The position numbers and the translations under genes are program-made. Of a stretch of 64,000 nucleotides of DNA, positions 1 through 11,311 are shown piece after piece. Under the pieces are notes generated by a model, which saw only the letters and a list, made by a program, of their open reading frames with translations, searched no databases and was not told the origin of the DNA. The number at the start of each line of letters is the position of its first letter. Positions within the stretch are counted from its first letter, which is position 1. Source of the stretch: Clarkia xantiana subsp. parviflora (Eukaryota; Streptophyta; Magnoliopsida; Myrtales; Onagraceae); the NCBI GenBank assembly GCA_036873135.1, contig JAPTYO010000020.1, positions 8,249,203-8,313,202 on the forward strand, written 5' to 3'.

Positions 1-753
1 TTCTTCTTCTAGTATACTTGTGAATGGGTGACGGGGAGGGGGTTCCTGGTCGGCCCATTATTCGCACATGGTGTCCTGAGTGCCTTCTTGCTTCGAACCT
101 CCGCTGTTCCTTCTCCTCGAGATACCTGCAAAAGAAGAAATACCGAGACCAAGGGGGGGTGGTGCTCGGTGTGCCCTCTCCGATACTTAAGTGAGTATGG
201 ATTCTTAGAGAGATAAAGTAGAGAGAAGGCAGAGCATGGATAAGTGATAGTAAGATTTGTCTCAATTGAGGAGAGGAGGCCTCTATTTATAGACTTCCTA
301 TCGGACCGTCCCGGTTCCAGTGGTTCACTGGTCCGGTTGTGGCGGGTTCGTAATATAAGTCGGCCTTGACTGTAAATAAGTTACCTTTGACCTCGGTTCG
401 ACCGTAGGTAAGTTTATTGTTGCTAAGTGTTGGTTGTGTGGCCTTATAAGGGCGAGCCCCGGGCGAGATATCGTCCGAGGGTGGGGGTCCGGACGAGAGG
501 GGCTCGTCCGGATGGATAGGGGTACCCGGAGCAAGGAGCACCTTGCTCGGGGCCCCGAGCATGGCAGGACCTTGCTCGAGTGTCCCCGGGAAGTTTTTCC
601 ACTCGGGGTCTTCCCGAGTGGTTTTTGCAACTTGACATATTTACCGGGTCCATGTAATGGGTCCCGGGTGTTCGTGTTCTAAGTTTCGGAATATATTCGG
701 CTATGGCCCATTTCTCGGACCCAATTAGTGATAGCTTGGGCGTATATCCACCA
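1..753 (-). mobile_element. Gypsy LTR, reverse orientation, cut by window edge
   Basis: This stretch aligns by eye with the LTR of element C (14793-15373). Both carry the block AGATAAAGTAGAGAGAAG (here about 212-230), a reverse-strand TATA box (plus-strand CTATTTATAG near 280) and a terminal TATATCCA block near 745. The right end at 753 (CCA) corresponds to the start of U3 on the minus strand. No polypurine tract follows, so this is a 5' LTR or a solo LTR rather than a 3' LTR. It interrupts the 5' part of element A. The left end and its target duplication lie outside the window. Confidence 0.65.
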
Positions 754-2134
754 AAGGCCACATAGGCCAAAGACAACGCCTCAAGAGCATGGACTTTCTA
801 GGTAAAATTGAGCAAGGTCCTGATGAGACCTTAGCCAATTATTATACTAGATACCACAAGATACTCCAACAACTGAATGAGGACGACACTGATGGCGAGC
901 TGATCAGGACCTTCTAGAGAGGCCTCAGAGTTCAGAGCCAAGCTTTGAAGGATAGCATGGTGATGAAGCCCGTGCGAAAAATTGATGCCCTCGCCATTAA
1001 GGTCAGGAAGTACATCGACTTGGAAAGGTCGCACGAGAAGTCGCCCACGGAGACCAAGAAGCAGGTCATTCCTGCTAAGATCGAGGAGTGTTCTGCTTCT
1101 CGACCCCCCAAAAAGAGATGAAAGGCGAGAAATGACTTTCTGGCATGGAAGTCGCCAAGGACCAAAAAGGGACATTAACCCTTATTTGACAAAATTCACT
1201 CCTCTCACGCATAATATTTCTATGGTACTCCAAGAGATGGAAAAACTCAGGCTGGTCGACCCTCCTCCAGTCAGAAAGAGTCCGATGGGATCCCAGATAA
1301 ACGACTACTGTCGTTATCATCGAGTTCAAGGGCACGACACTAATGAATGCACCGCCTTGCAGCAAGATATCAAGACGTTGATCCGAAGAGGTAAACTATT
1401 AAAGTTTATTGAGAAACCTTTCAAAGCTCCAAGGAAATGAACTCGCAGCCCACGAAGGAATTCTTGATCTCCCCTTCATGACAATCCCACCCCAAACCAA
1501 AGAGGGACGGTGAATGTCATCGCAGGAGGATTCGCCTCGGGAGGAGAGACCAGCGTCGCCAGAGAAGTATACGCCACCCAAGTCTAAAAGACAGAAGATA
1601 AGGGAAAGGAACATCAAGTAATCTACCCAGTGGTCATAAGCTTCACAATCGACGATCTCATGATGGTGACTCAACCTCACGATGACGCCTTAGTTATCAA
1701 TGCCACCTTGGCAGAATATGAAGTCAAAAGGATCCTCATCGACAGTGGAAGCTCGACGGATATACTCTTCTACGAAGCCTTTCAAAACTTGGGGTTAACC
1801 AGAAGAGACCTAATGAAGGTCGACTTTCCTCTCATCGTCTTTGCTGGAAGAACCACCTATCCAATGGGTGCTATCAAACTACCAGTGGTCTTATTTGATG
1901 ATAGACGTACTCTTCGTTGTTGTCGACGCCGCCTCAGCATACAATGCTATCATCGGAAGAACTACTCTTAACCCTCATCGGATAATCCCGTCAGCTGCTC
2001 ATCAAGTAATGAAGTTCTCGACGCCACATGGGATAGGTGAGGTAAGAGGAGATCAAACCGCATCTCGACAATTCTATGTCAGCTCGATGCGACGACGCAA
2101 TCAAAGAGAAGTAATAGAAACAACGCCTAATTAA
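754..2134 (+). pseudogene. Element A gag-protease relic (Ty3/gypsy, Tat-like)
   Basis: This is the remains of a retrotransposon gag and aspartic protease. From 789 a gag frame runs to a stop at about 914, then resumes with lysine-rich sequence to about 1120. In another frame a knuckle-like motif CRYHRVQGHDTNEC lies near 1310-1355, matching the C-x2-H-x4-H-x4-C spacing in elements B and D. The protease has LIDSGSSTDIL near 1735-1770, and the flap-like SAYNAIIGRTT appears in a shifted frame near 1935. At least three frame breaks are needed. No RT, RNase H or integrase follows: after 2134 the sequence goes directly to the tandem array and the antisense relic. A was therefore non-autonomous or has lost pol. 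Its 5' LTR is not in the window. Confidence 0.8.
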
Positions 2135-2269
2135 GGAAATAACTTTGTTTATCTTTAAGGCTAATGTTTGTTAATGATGCTTTTGTGAGAGATTCAGGAA
2201 GGATAAATAAATATAGCCTTTTAAGGCCCTTTTTTCCAGATATCTAAGTTCTCCCCTTAAGGTGTCAAA

Positions 2270-2640
2270 CATTCAAAAATCAAAGAAGTCGACTATCAAA
2301 AATCTGATATCATCTAAATCACTTAGATTGGTCGACAGAGGCATGGCGTCGAAGACAAACTTTTTCCGAATCAAGAGTCGACCATTGAAAATCTGATATC
2401 ATCTAAATCACTCAGATTGATCGACTACTTGAAAGAGGTTAGGTATCGAAGACAAACTTTTTCCGAATCAAGAGTCGACCATCAAAAATATGATATCATC
2501 TAAATCACTCAAATTGGTCGACTACTTGAAAGAGGTTAAGTATGGAAGACAAACTTTTTCCGAATCAAGAGTCGACCATTAAAAAACTGATATCATCCAA
2601 ATCACTCAGAATGGTCGACGACTTAAATAGAAGATTAGGT
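2270..2640. repeat. Tandem array of element A, about 89-97 bp, four copies
   Basis: Four imperfect copies are seen. The anchor word GATATCATC starts near 2306, 2395, 2492 and 2589, giving spacings of 89, 97 and 97. Each unit also carries GACAAACTTTTTCCGAATCA and a GTCGAC palindrome. The array lies between the end of the gag-protease relic and the 3' end of the antisense relic, the same position as the unrelated arrays in elements B, C and D. Confidence 0.85.
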
Positions 2641-2777
2641 CTTAAGGATAAAATCCTTCTCAACGTTAATTATCGATCAAGTAGAAACCTGATATTTACT
2701 ACAAAGAATGTCAAAAGGTCTCCCTTTGATCATTGATAAACACGGCTTACATTAAGTCGGGGAAGATAAAAGAAAAT

Positions 2778-5060
2778 CTATACAGGATTTTTTCTACTAT
2801 CCCTAGCCCTAGCCTCGGCGACTAAATATTCTCGAAGTGCCTCCACCTTCGAGAAATCAAAATTGGGATCTATAACCCTGATGTCCTTAACCACCGACGC
2901 GAAGGTCGAAAGAAGCATTTGCCCACTGGCCATGGCAGCGTCAGCCTGAAAATCAGTACTGGCCTTATAACCAGCAATGATCTCCGTGGCAGGTCCCTTG
3001 TACTTCTAGACCTCGGTCTCCAGAGTGGCGACTTCCTTCTTACAGGAATCCACCTTGGTGCGAAGACTCTCCAGAACGGCGGTAGAGATGCGGCGCACAC
3101 TGCTGTACTCCGCATTGAGAACCAAAGAGGTCTTCAAGGTGTCTTTGCAGATGGAAAGATCCTCGGCAGAATTGGCGAGAGCTTCGTTCAATTGAAGGAC
3201 CTCCCCTTTCAGTCGAGCAACCTCCTCTTGAAGACGCTGCGTCTCTCCTATCTCCGCCTCCACATTGGCGAGTTTCCCTTTCAAAGAGGAAACCTCCTCA
3301 TCCAGGTCAAGGATCAGACGGCCAACTTGCAGAAAATCGCGAGTGGCCTACGAAATACGACAAATTGGCAAGAAATCGACTTCAAAACTACATAGAAAAA
3401 AAATAAAGGAATGCAGGGCCTTCCTTACTTTGGCCTGTCGGCGCAAGAACAAGCGAACAGACTCGCTAGCTCTTTCGATGGGCTAGCGAGGGCGATCTTG
3501 AGGAGGGATGGAAGCATTCAAAAGATGAAGGGCCAAATCTCGATTGGCGAGAGAGTGACCCTCCTTCAACTGGTACCCCTTCAAAGAGACAAGGGGATCC
3601 CAGTCAACATTCCCGGACAAAGTCTCGGGGGCAGAATGAAGCATCTTCCAATTGAAAGGAGGACCTTCAAACTTCAAGCCCGTCATGGCTTGAGAAGTCG
3701 AGGATTCAGCAAGACCCTTACCCTTTGGGTCGACTTCTGTAAAAGAAAAATATTAGAGATACTTCAAGAAAGACGAAAGAAATTGAAGTCGACAAAGTTC
3801 ATACCTTTAGAGACTGGAGGGGAACTTGAAGTGGCAGGAGCAGCCAAGGAGGCGGCCTCCTGAAATTCCGAGATAGGGGTGGCGATCACCTTCACTTTCT
3901 TAATGGGCTTGGCGCTGCCCTTGTTCGCCGCCCTCTTAGTTCTCCCTCAAGGAGTCTTCTCTACCACCTCAGCAGCATCAGTAGGAGTTCCCTCGAGAGT
4001 AGGTTGCTCAGGGGCGACCTCGGTATTGGTCGCCGCAGATCTTCAGTCATGGGCACCCCTGTTGCCGCCTAATAACGAACATCAAAAAGCTTCGTAAAAA
4101 TACCTACAGAAAGCAAAAAAAGATTTAAACATGCGAATATGAAAAAAGAAAGATTACCCAGTTAATTGGGGGATCTTCAAGGCGAAGTCGAATTGATGCT
4201 CGAATAAGAGCCTCCTCTGTCGTATCATCGATAGAGCGCCACGGCTCAAAACTCTCTGATGTAACGACGACATGGATCTCGCCGACGGTGGAAAACTCCT
4301 CAGGAGTCAAGCCTTGTAGAGAGGGGGCACCATCGGTACCGATAAGAGGAGTCACAAGCCAAGAAACGCCTTCTCGATAGGAAAAAATGTAATGTTTCCA
4401 ATTGGCGTTATAATACTTAACCCCAATCACCAACTTCTTGGCCAATTCCCAAGAAAAGTGATCATCCGCAAGAGGCCATCGACCTTTGAAGCCAAAAATT
4501 GATCCTTCGTTCTTTAACAACTGGAAGAAGCATCGAAAAAGTTGAAGAGTGTACGCCCAACTGTAGGTATCGCACAAACAACGAAAGCCTACCCAAAAGC
4601 GGATTGCATTAACCTTGAGCTGACAGGGATGCACGCCATAGTGCTCACAAGTTCTTCCAGCTCTAAGCTGAAAGGGAATCGAAGCCCCGCCTCGATTTTG
4701 CCCACGTAAACTGGGACTTCCCCAGCTCGAGCTTTGGGACATTCCCCGACGGGACCACCATATCGAGACCTTTCGGCATCGCTCAGGTTAGCCAACATCA
4801 CAGCTTTTATGAAAGTGGCGCTCGATAATTTATTCTCCTTAAGAGGTTTGGAAAAAGAGGGAATAAAACCTTGAAACTTACCTTCAGGAAATTGAGCAGC
4901 CATTGGAGTCTTGGAGAGAGATTGGAGAAATGAGGCTTCTCGATTAGGATCGGAAGGACCAGCAGTAGCGACTCCTATTAAAATCCCCTCTTCAGGAGCG
5001 CAAGAATGAGGCGAGTTTGGGTTGATGAAAAAAAGCACTATATTGGTTCGCCAGAGTGAA
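2778..5060 (-). pseudogene. Element A antisense gene relic (PF04195-type domain plus coiled coil)
   Basis: This is the minus-strand gene between array and 3' LTR, antisense to gag. The N-terminal domain, at about 4950-4125, matches the B and D copies: VYVGKIEAGLRFPFSLELEE corresponds to their SAGQISAGIRFPFCGN, and RFWVGFRCLCDTYSWAYTLQLFR corresponds to their WNAFQ...YSLLLFR (partial quotes). A frameshift near 4655 splits it. The middle part (about 3686-3483) contains NRDLALHLLNASIP, matching LDPGLALHLLAGSIPP in B. A coiled coil follows (3284-2778), with one in-frame stop near 3007 and a natural-looking stop at 2778-2780. The domain is the plant family filed as 'putative gypsy type transposon' (PF04195, recalled, not searched). 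Its function is unknown. The multiple breaks make it a pseudogene. Confidence 0.72.
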
Positions 5061-5100
5061 TGAAGAACAAGATCAAAAGTGAAAAATGAAAGTGAAACAG

Positions 5101-5112
5101 TAGTATTTATAC
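5101..5112 (-). promoter_or_regulatory. Candidate TATA box of the element A antisense gene
   Basis: On the minus strand the sequence reads AGTATAAATACT upstream of the antisense relic. B and D have TATA boxes in the equivalent place. It lies inside the element, not in the LTR. This is inferred from position and consensus only. Confidence 0.4.
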
Positions 5113-5439
5113 TAAAGTCTCCGCCGCTTGGATAACTTCCCAAGGAAGCCTTCCCTAGGTCATCATTCATTGATGCATTCACTGACAACGTGACCGTTGT
5201 CTAGAGAACCGTAGTAAATTTACTGAGATGACTCTTGAGCTTCTCCAAAATCACCGAACGGTAAAAAATTTAAGGGCCACGTCTCGACTAAAGACACCTG
5301 CCTCAACCTCAAAAATCAGAAGTTCACAAAATAATGGCCAAATTGGATACCGAATCTCGCCAATAGATCCTGGAGGTTATACCTGACTCAAGACCTCCTC
5401 TTCATGAATGAAGTTGACGACTTAAGTCTCGTAGGCAAG

Positions 5440-6164
5440 TGTTGGGTTACGATTAAAAGGATAGAATAGTATGAAGGCGAGTACGTTTAAAGGCGAGACT
5501 AAAGAAAAGTCGTCGACCATTTCTGTTCAGAAAGACAAGGCAAAGACAAATAGTCGACGACTATATATGAAGAAGTCGACTTTTGAAGAACGACTGGAAA
5601 AAGAAGGCAACTAAATCACTCAAGTCTCTCTTATTAAGGTACGAGTCGATTCGATAGCCAAAACAGCACTGAAGAAACCTTCCTCTTAAGGAAAGGGACA
5701 GGTGGCGACCTGCTCTAGCCGCCATGAAGAAACCCTCCTCTTAAGAAAAGGGACAGGTGGCAACCTTCTTTCAACCGCCAAAGGGAAACCTTCCCAACTA
5801 AGAAAAGATAAGGTGGCGACCTACTTGTCACCTGCTTCAACCGACTCTGGACAGAAACCCTCCCAAGAGGGTAGCCGCCATTTGAAGTCGGTAATCTCTC
5901 CCTATAAATAGGGGAACATTATATGTATTTTACAATCTTGATTCTCATACTTGATAATAATCTTTATAAATCCATTACTGACTTAAGCTTCAGAGTGGAA
6001 TCAGGGGCCATTCTCACCCCTTTTCAGGTCCTCGCTTCACATAAAGCTCCCAAAGGAGACTAAGTGCCCAAGAGGTCAAGAAAGGTACCTACGAGAGTTA
6101 GCTCCCGGCGAGACCTCGAAGTACACCACTAGAAGTTCAAGGCCACGTCATTTTGATCCCAACA
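5440..6164 (+). mobile_element. 3' LTR of element A
   Basis: The LTR is 725 bp, starts TGTTGGG and ends CCCAACA, a perfect 7-bp terminal inverted repeat. The preceding GTCTCGTAGGCAAG looks like a decayed polypurine tract: D has GTCTTGGGGGCAAA at the equivalent place. A TATA box CCTATAAATAGGGG lies near 5901. The body carries repeats of the type GGTGGCGACCT...CCGCCA, shared with the LTR of element G (10736-11311). The right flank is copia coding sequence, so A inserted into copia element E. The left LTR is outside the window or lost. Confidence 0.8.
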
Positions 6165-6167
6165 ATC

Positions 6168-6278
6168 ACTATGGAATACTTGTCCACTGATAATATGATT
6201 ACGGACCCATTAACTAAACCACTACGCATGGTGATATTCAAAAAGCACGTAAAACTGCTTAGATTGCGTAGGGTTTAG
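6168..6278 (+). pseudogene. Element E: C-terminal end of copia RNase H
   Basis: An open frame of 36 codons ends at TAG 6276-6278. It reads MEYLSTDNMITDPLTKPLR, the conserved tail of Ty1/copia RNase H, and matches the minus-strand copy in element J (LEYLPTDNMVAGPLTKPLR, ending at 57889). The upstream part is separated by the insertion of element A at 6165 and is not in the window. Confidence 0.8.
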
Positions 6279-7409
6279 AAATGGCATGTATCTGTGATAA
6301 TATTTTGATATAGAAAGTTACATTTTGTAAGCGAAAGAATTGCAACTGTGTTTATGATCAATCGACGTCATAATGTTTTGATTACATCGGATTCACGGTC
6401 TACAAACTAAGTCGTAGGAGGACGCAGTCCTCTGCCAAACTATGTTGAATGTGGGTCTTACTTAGTCACACAAGTACGGTTGTCTTGCGGTTGAGGGAGG
6501 CCTCTACCAAGCAAGACTGGCTAAGAGTTAGGGGGATAAACCTGATTAAGCAAAACGATTATTTAGTTTCGAAGTAACTCAACGTGATCTTCTTTTTGCA
6601 TATTGCCGTGATGAACTTCGTTCATCATCATGCCACATTCTGGGCCATATGAGAATCTGTGATAGCATGATTGACATATCCCTTTCCTTTCAACCCACAA
6701 GGTTAAGGTATGCTATCAACGCGTGCTTCATACTACGCGTGCCACGTTCGACCAAGGGGTCACAGCTCGTTTGTGCTAGGAAGGAATCCTCGTGATTCTG
6801 GCGGGCACAAACTTCTTCATCTCGAGCATGTGATTAATCCCATGAGCCTTATGAAGAGGCACCTAAAGTATCCTCACGGTCTTAGAACTCATATCTAAGG
6901 TTAGGCTCAAGGCTCGTTTCCCGGCGTACGAGCGTAGTGCTAAACAAAAAGGCCCAGTGACCACGTCTTTGGAAACCGGTTGGGTTTGACTGAGTATATG
7001 AGCGATGGGGATGGTCAAGTTCACATATAATTCACAACTCTTGTATTCACGAGGTGGCCACAAACCAGATATTAGTTGAAGGTTGTGAATACTTGTACGG
7101 ATGCCTTGGAGAAGTGTTCCTATGTGAAAGCTAGACGGAAGGAGAATTATCGGTTGACCTAAGATAAAGCGCGGTACTATATAAATGTTGTTTATAACAT
7201 GTTGATTAGAGAAAATGGTATCAACATTCCGCGGGCGCTACAATACTCCTAACCGATGAGTAGCACGGTGCCCGTTGTATCCGCCGGTCGCACGGCAAAC
7301 CTCATATGAACTGTTCGGAAGCAAGGACCAGATCGAAGGAGTGAAATGTTGAAGCAGATTTGGACGACAATACATTAACATGCACCCTCCCATTCTGGCA
7401 AGTGGGAGC
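6279..7409 (+). other. Element E 3' untranslated region and polypurine tract
   Basis: This is non-coding sequence between the copia RNase H stop and the 3' LTR. It is related, in opposite orientation, to 56747-57888 of element J: both carry words for AGGTTTATCCC, TAATCAGG and a CGTACGAGCG-type segment. It ends in AAGTGGGAGC just before the LTR, which is the polypurine tract and is the same as in J. No gene of its own is seen. Confidence 0.65.
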
Positions 7410-8010
7410 TGTAAGCATTTGGTGATGGGTGTCGTAATTTGTAGCCCATAATTTGTATAGTTTATCTAAGGATATTAGGAACGTGTCACATTAGGGTAAA
7501 TGAGCTAGACCCAAATCCCAATTGACATGAGAGGCCCAAAATTGGGCCTCCCTATGAATGTGGCTGGCCGAAACCCTAAGAGGAGTTAAAGTGGACTTTC
7601 GTCCACTTTACTCCTCATATATATATGGGGTGTTAGGGGTTTTATTAGGGTTAATCATAATTCCTCCCTTGTGGTGATTTAAGAGAAAACTCTCTCCCAT
7701 AACACACATAGTTCGGCTGAACCACATCACTACACCAAGGGTGTGCCAATATTCTTTCGAGCAAACACTCAAGAGATCTGTCTCATTGCCAAGAATCGAT
7801 CAGAGGCTTTGCTGTAGAGAATATACTACATAGGGATTCCTTAACCAAAACCTCTACGGGTGCCGACCGGAGGATCGTGAACTCCCTGCAAAAGGATCTT
7901 GGGGCTACAGACATTGTTTGAGGTATGTGCGAATCTTCCACTGTGTTATTTCGATTACTAGCATGTACTACGTTTTAATGTCCGTAGTGATTACTCTTCG
8001 TAATCTAACA
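7410..8010 (+). mobile_element. 3' LTR of copia element E
   Basis: The LTR is 601 bp, TGTAAGCATTTGG to TAATCTAACA. It follows the polypurine tract GTGGGAGC. A TATA-like CATATATATATGGGG lies near 7617. The 3' end AATCTAACA is shared with the LTR of element F (ends 13423), pointing to related families. The 5' part of E is not in the window. Confidence 0.7.
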
Positions 8011-8039
8011 GTCGTCGACCTTGGAAGATACACTACTGG

Positions 8040-8800
8040 AGATATGGTTATAACCGACGAAAAATATTCGTCGGTAAAAAATAATTTCATCGGTAAATCA
8101 GTATTTTCGTCGGGAAAAGGTTCGTCGATGTAGGCGGCGTCGGTAAATGTTTTACCGATGAAAAGTTGTCCAATATATTCGTCGGTAAACACATAACATT
8201 TTACCGACGACACGTTCATCGGTAAAACTACTTAAATATCGTCAAATCCAAACTATATTTACCGACGTAAATATATTTTATCGATAAAACAATATTTGGT
8301 CGGTAAAGATTATTTACCGATGACTTTATTTTTGTCGGAGAGTATACTTTACCGAAAAAAATATATGTCGGTAAACTCCGTTACCGACAAAAATATCTAT
8401 CGGTAAAAGTTCTATACCGACAAATATATATGTCGGTAAAATCCTTTACCGACAAAACCAAAATTAGTTGGTAAAGACTATTTTCGATGTTTTAAGTTCT
8501 TCCGACAAATGATTTTTGTCGGTATTAATAATTTATAGACTAAATTTTATTTCGTCGGTAAACATATTTTTACCGAGGTGACTATTTTTGTCGGTGTTTA
8601 TTTTTACCAATGAAATAAATTTGTCGTTAAATATTCTACACCGACTAAATAAATTTTTGTCGGTAACAAGTTATTACCAACGAACTTTGATTCATTGGTA
8701 ATATATTTCTGTATACGTCGGTCATACTTTTACCGACAAAAACTTATAGGTCAGTAAACTAAAATACCGACGAAATTAATTTTGTCGGTAAATAAATATT
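8040..8800. repeat. Subterminal repeats of CACTA element K
   Basis: There are dozens of short direct and inverted copies of the motif TTTACCGACGAAA and its complement TTTCGTCGGTAAA, spaced 20-40 bp apart and degenerating toward 8800. Such subterminal motif clusters bind the TnpA-type protein in En/Spm elements. That role is family knowledge, not seen here. Confidence 0.8.
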
Positions 8801-9275
8801 TTTTTTAAACATAATTATTATTATTTCGTCGTGATAATATTGTATTAAATTAAAAAAAAAAATTTATGTTGAATAAAGCATAAATAACCTGAAATAAGTA
8901 CTCGTTCAAACAACTTAAATAACAAAGTATCCTTTAAAAATTCCAATCAAGATTCACCATACGAAAATAAAATAAAAAAAGCACTAAACTCCAAATTCGG
9001 GACTTTTTGTACGAAAATAAAACACAAAGCAATAAACTCCGTCTTTGGCAATCTTGTACGAAAATTAAAACTAGAATCAATAAACTTCGGCTTCGGCAAT
9101 GTTGTAGAAGTACATCACGAAATCCCCGGTTTCGAGAGCATGCAATCCTATCCTTCTGCACAAACAAATACCGAGGAAATGTGTTTTGCATTATACACAA
9201 AGTAGATGATACTAATAGTAACAACTCTATACATGTTTCAGCTCATGTTACATTATCATGTTTTACCAACATAAA

Positions 9276-10730
9276 TTATGAATGTTTCAAGTACTTGAAA
9301 CATGAATTATGAAATTTAGAAAAAGTGTCAGTACCTTGATTTTCACTATCGGGGTTCACTGGAGCAGGAAATATTCGACCATGAACTAAATCTATCAAAC
9401 CATTTATTTTCTCCTCTAAAGCCTTTATCTTCGCATCGTCAGTTGCTTTCTCGACGAGACGCACAGCCTCACTTTCTTCAAGTCTTTGTGTAAGTTCATC
9501 ACTGCGGGCAGCTGCAGCTGCAAGTATACCACTAGACCTTCAAGGTTTCTTTTTTCGAGACTCCATTAACTTCTCAAAGATGGTGTCCATATTAGCCGGT
9601 GTCCCGGTTTCCTCCTCTTCTCTTACCGCGTTTTCTTCCGTTTGAGTCTAAGCATGGTAATAGGTTTAAAAGAGCTATTCTGGTTAGAAACTCTAAGACC
9701 TTTTGATATTTTCAAACAAATAAACTAAAGAACATAATTGTATATGCTTTTATAATAAACTAGACCAACCAATACAATAAAAACTACATGCACTTCTTTA
9801 AATCAAAAACTGCAAAAAGACCTGCTGCAGTTTAACAATAAATTAAGGCATAATGATTACCTCTTCAGGTGACACACCAACATCTTCACACACATGACTT
9901 ATAGGCAACTACTAAAAAGTTTGAGTGACTTATAAGTATACGTTCTGATTCAGGATCCGCTGGAGTCCCGTTCTTAAGTTTATGTGTCTTCTTGAGGAAG
10001 ACTCTTTTAGTAGGTGGAACACCATTATTCTTCTTGGTCTGCATTTTCTTAAGATAAAATTAATAATGTAAGTATGAATTTAAACCAACTTGGACTCTGT
10101 ATCATAATATTTAAGATACCTCAACATATAAAACTTTAGCATGACTAGCTGTCCCCGATGTGGACTTGAGTTTTGCACATGCTATGTTCTTGGAGTTAGT
10201 CTCACTAATAGTCTGCATAGTTATGTCATTTGTCATAATCAAAACTCTAGTATATATTGACATCATTTAACATGATTTACCTGGTGTTTATCAGAGCTGG
10301 ATTTTTTCACCAAATATTCTCAATCTGCTGGGTTCATATTAGGTGGTATGTTTTGGTGACTCTCCTCATGTGTGTACCCTAAGAAATACTTGGTCTTTAG
10401 AGTATTTAAATACTCGCTGTATGAATTGACAATTTGGGATAACACGCGGGACCTCATATAAGTATTATCATTCTCAATATCAAAACGGTCATGACATAAA
10501 CAGATTATATGAATATAATAACGAGCATTAGAATAAATGTCATCGAAACTTAATTGCAAATAAAATCTCATGGAATGACTTACATAAACCTTTTTAAACA
10601 GATCATCCTTCTCGGTATCAGCAATCTTGTAGAACGTAACAACCTGCAAAGGTGTGTATTCTGCGTTTCGAGCGATAGTATGAAAACTTGGAGCTGTTAA
10701 TGCGGTCGGTTCCCCATATTTATCCCATTC
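9276..10730 (-). pseudogene. Transposase_24-like (Ptta/En/Spm) protein relic
   Basis: Minus-strand exon-like blocks follow the order of plant Transposase_24 proteins. They are YFLGYTHEESHQNIPPNMNP (about 10320-10385), TISETNSKNIACAKLK and SHAKVLYVE ending at a GTATCT donor near 10120, KKNNGVPPTKRVFLKKTHKL then ADPESERI (about 9945-10040), and a C-terminal coiled coil with LEEKINGLIDLVHG (about 9276-9650). One in-frame stop interrupts the coiled-coil part near 9540, and one follows the NMNPAD block. The N-terminus is cut off where G begins. Transposase_24 is the accessory protein of CACTA elements and is thought to bind subterminal repeats. No intact gene remains. Confidence 0.65.
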
Positions 10731-10735
10731 TAGGA

Positions 10736-11311
10736 CCAAAATACAACGCCAAAAGGGAGCTCTCATTTCCAAAAGGCGACGCCAAAAGGGAAAAAATTTC
10801 CTCCTAAGGAAGGTAAAAGGGGCAGCCAGCTCGTCATCTGCTAAGAGGAAACACAATCCTCCTAAGGAAAGGTGAGGTGGCGACCTGCTTAGTACCGACT
10901 TAAAGGAAACTCATCCTCCTAATGAAAGGCGAGGTGGCGACATGCTTAATACCACGTAGAGGAAACTCATCCTCCTAAGGAAAGAAGAGGTGACGACTTG
11001 CTTGTCACCTACTCGAAACCGCCATGAGCAAAAACCCTTGTACAAAGGTAACGCCGCCATTAGAGTCGGTTCATAAACCCTATAAATAGTAAGACATTTA
11101 CATTCTTTTACAAGATTCCTACTTATAATTCACTTATACTAATTTAAGTTTCGTAGTGGAATCATGGGAAAAACCCTACACGATCCCTCTTACTTGTTTA
11201 GACTGAAGGAGCTTTCAAGTCAATAGGAGTCCAAACATCCAAGATGACACCTTAGGCGAAGCAAGAGAGTTAAACAAACTCCAAGCAAGGACAAGACTTT
11301 GTGATCCAACA
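10736..11311 (+). mobile_element. 5' LTR of gypsy element G (left end uncertain)
   Basis: This resembles the LTR of element A, with repeated GGTGGCGACCTGCTT blocks, a TATA box CCCTATAAATAGTAAG near 11077 and the shared downstream block TTAAGTTTCGTAGTGGAATCA. It ends GTGATCCAACA at 11311, followed by a decayed primer-binding site (TTCTGCATCGTATGTGG versus TTGGCGCCGTCTGTGGG in D). The left boundary with CACTA element K is not sharp, and no TG start is seen. Confidence 0.6.

Larger units (their letters stand above)
8031..10735 (-). mobile_element. CACTA (En/Spm) transposon fragment K
   Basis: The left end begins CACTACTGGAGATATGG, the CACTA terminus, preceded by ATA (8028-8030), a possible half of a 3-bp target duplication. 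It is followed by about 750 bp of subterminal repeats and then by a decayed Transposase_24 gene on the minus strand, so the left end is the 3' end of the element. The right side is cut near 10735, where the LTR of element G starts. The second terminus and the TNP2-type transposase are absent. Confidence 0.75.
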
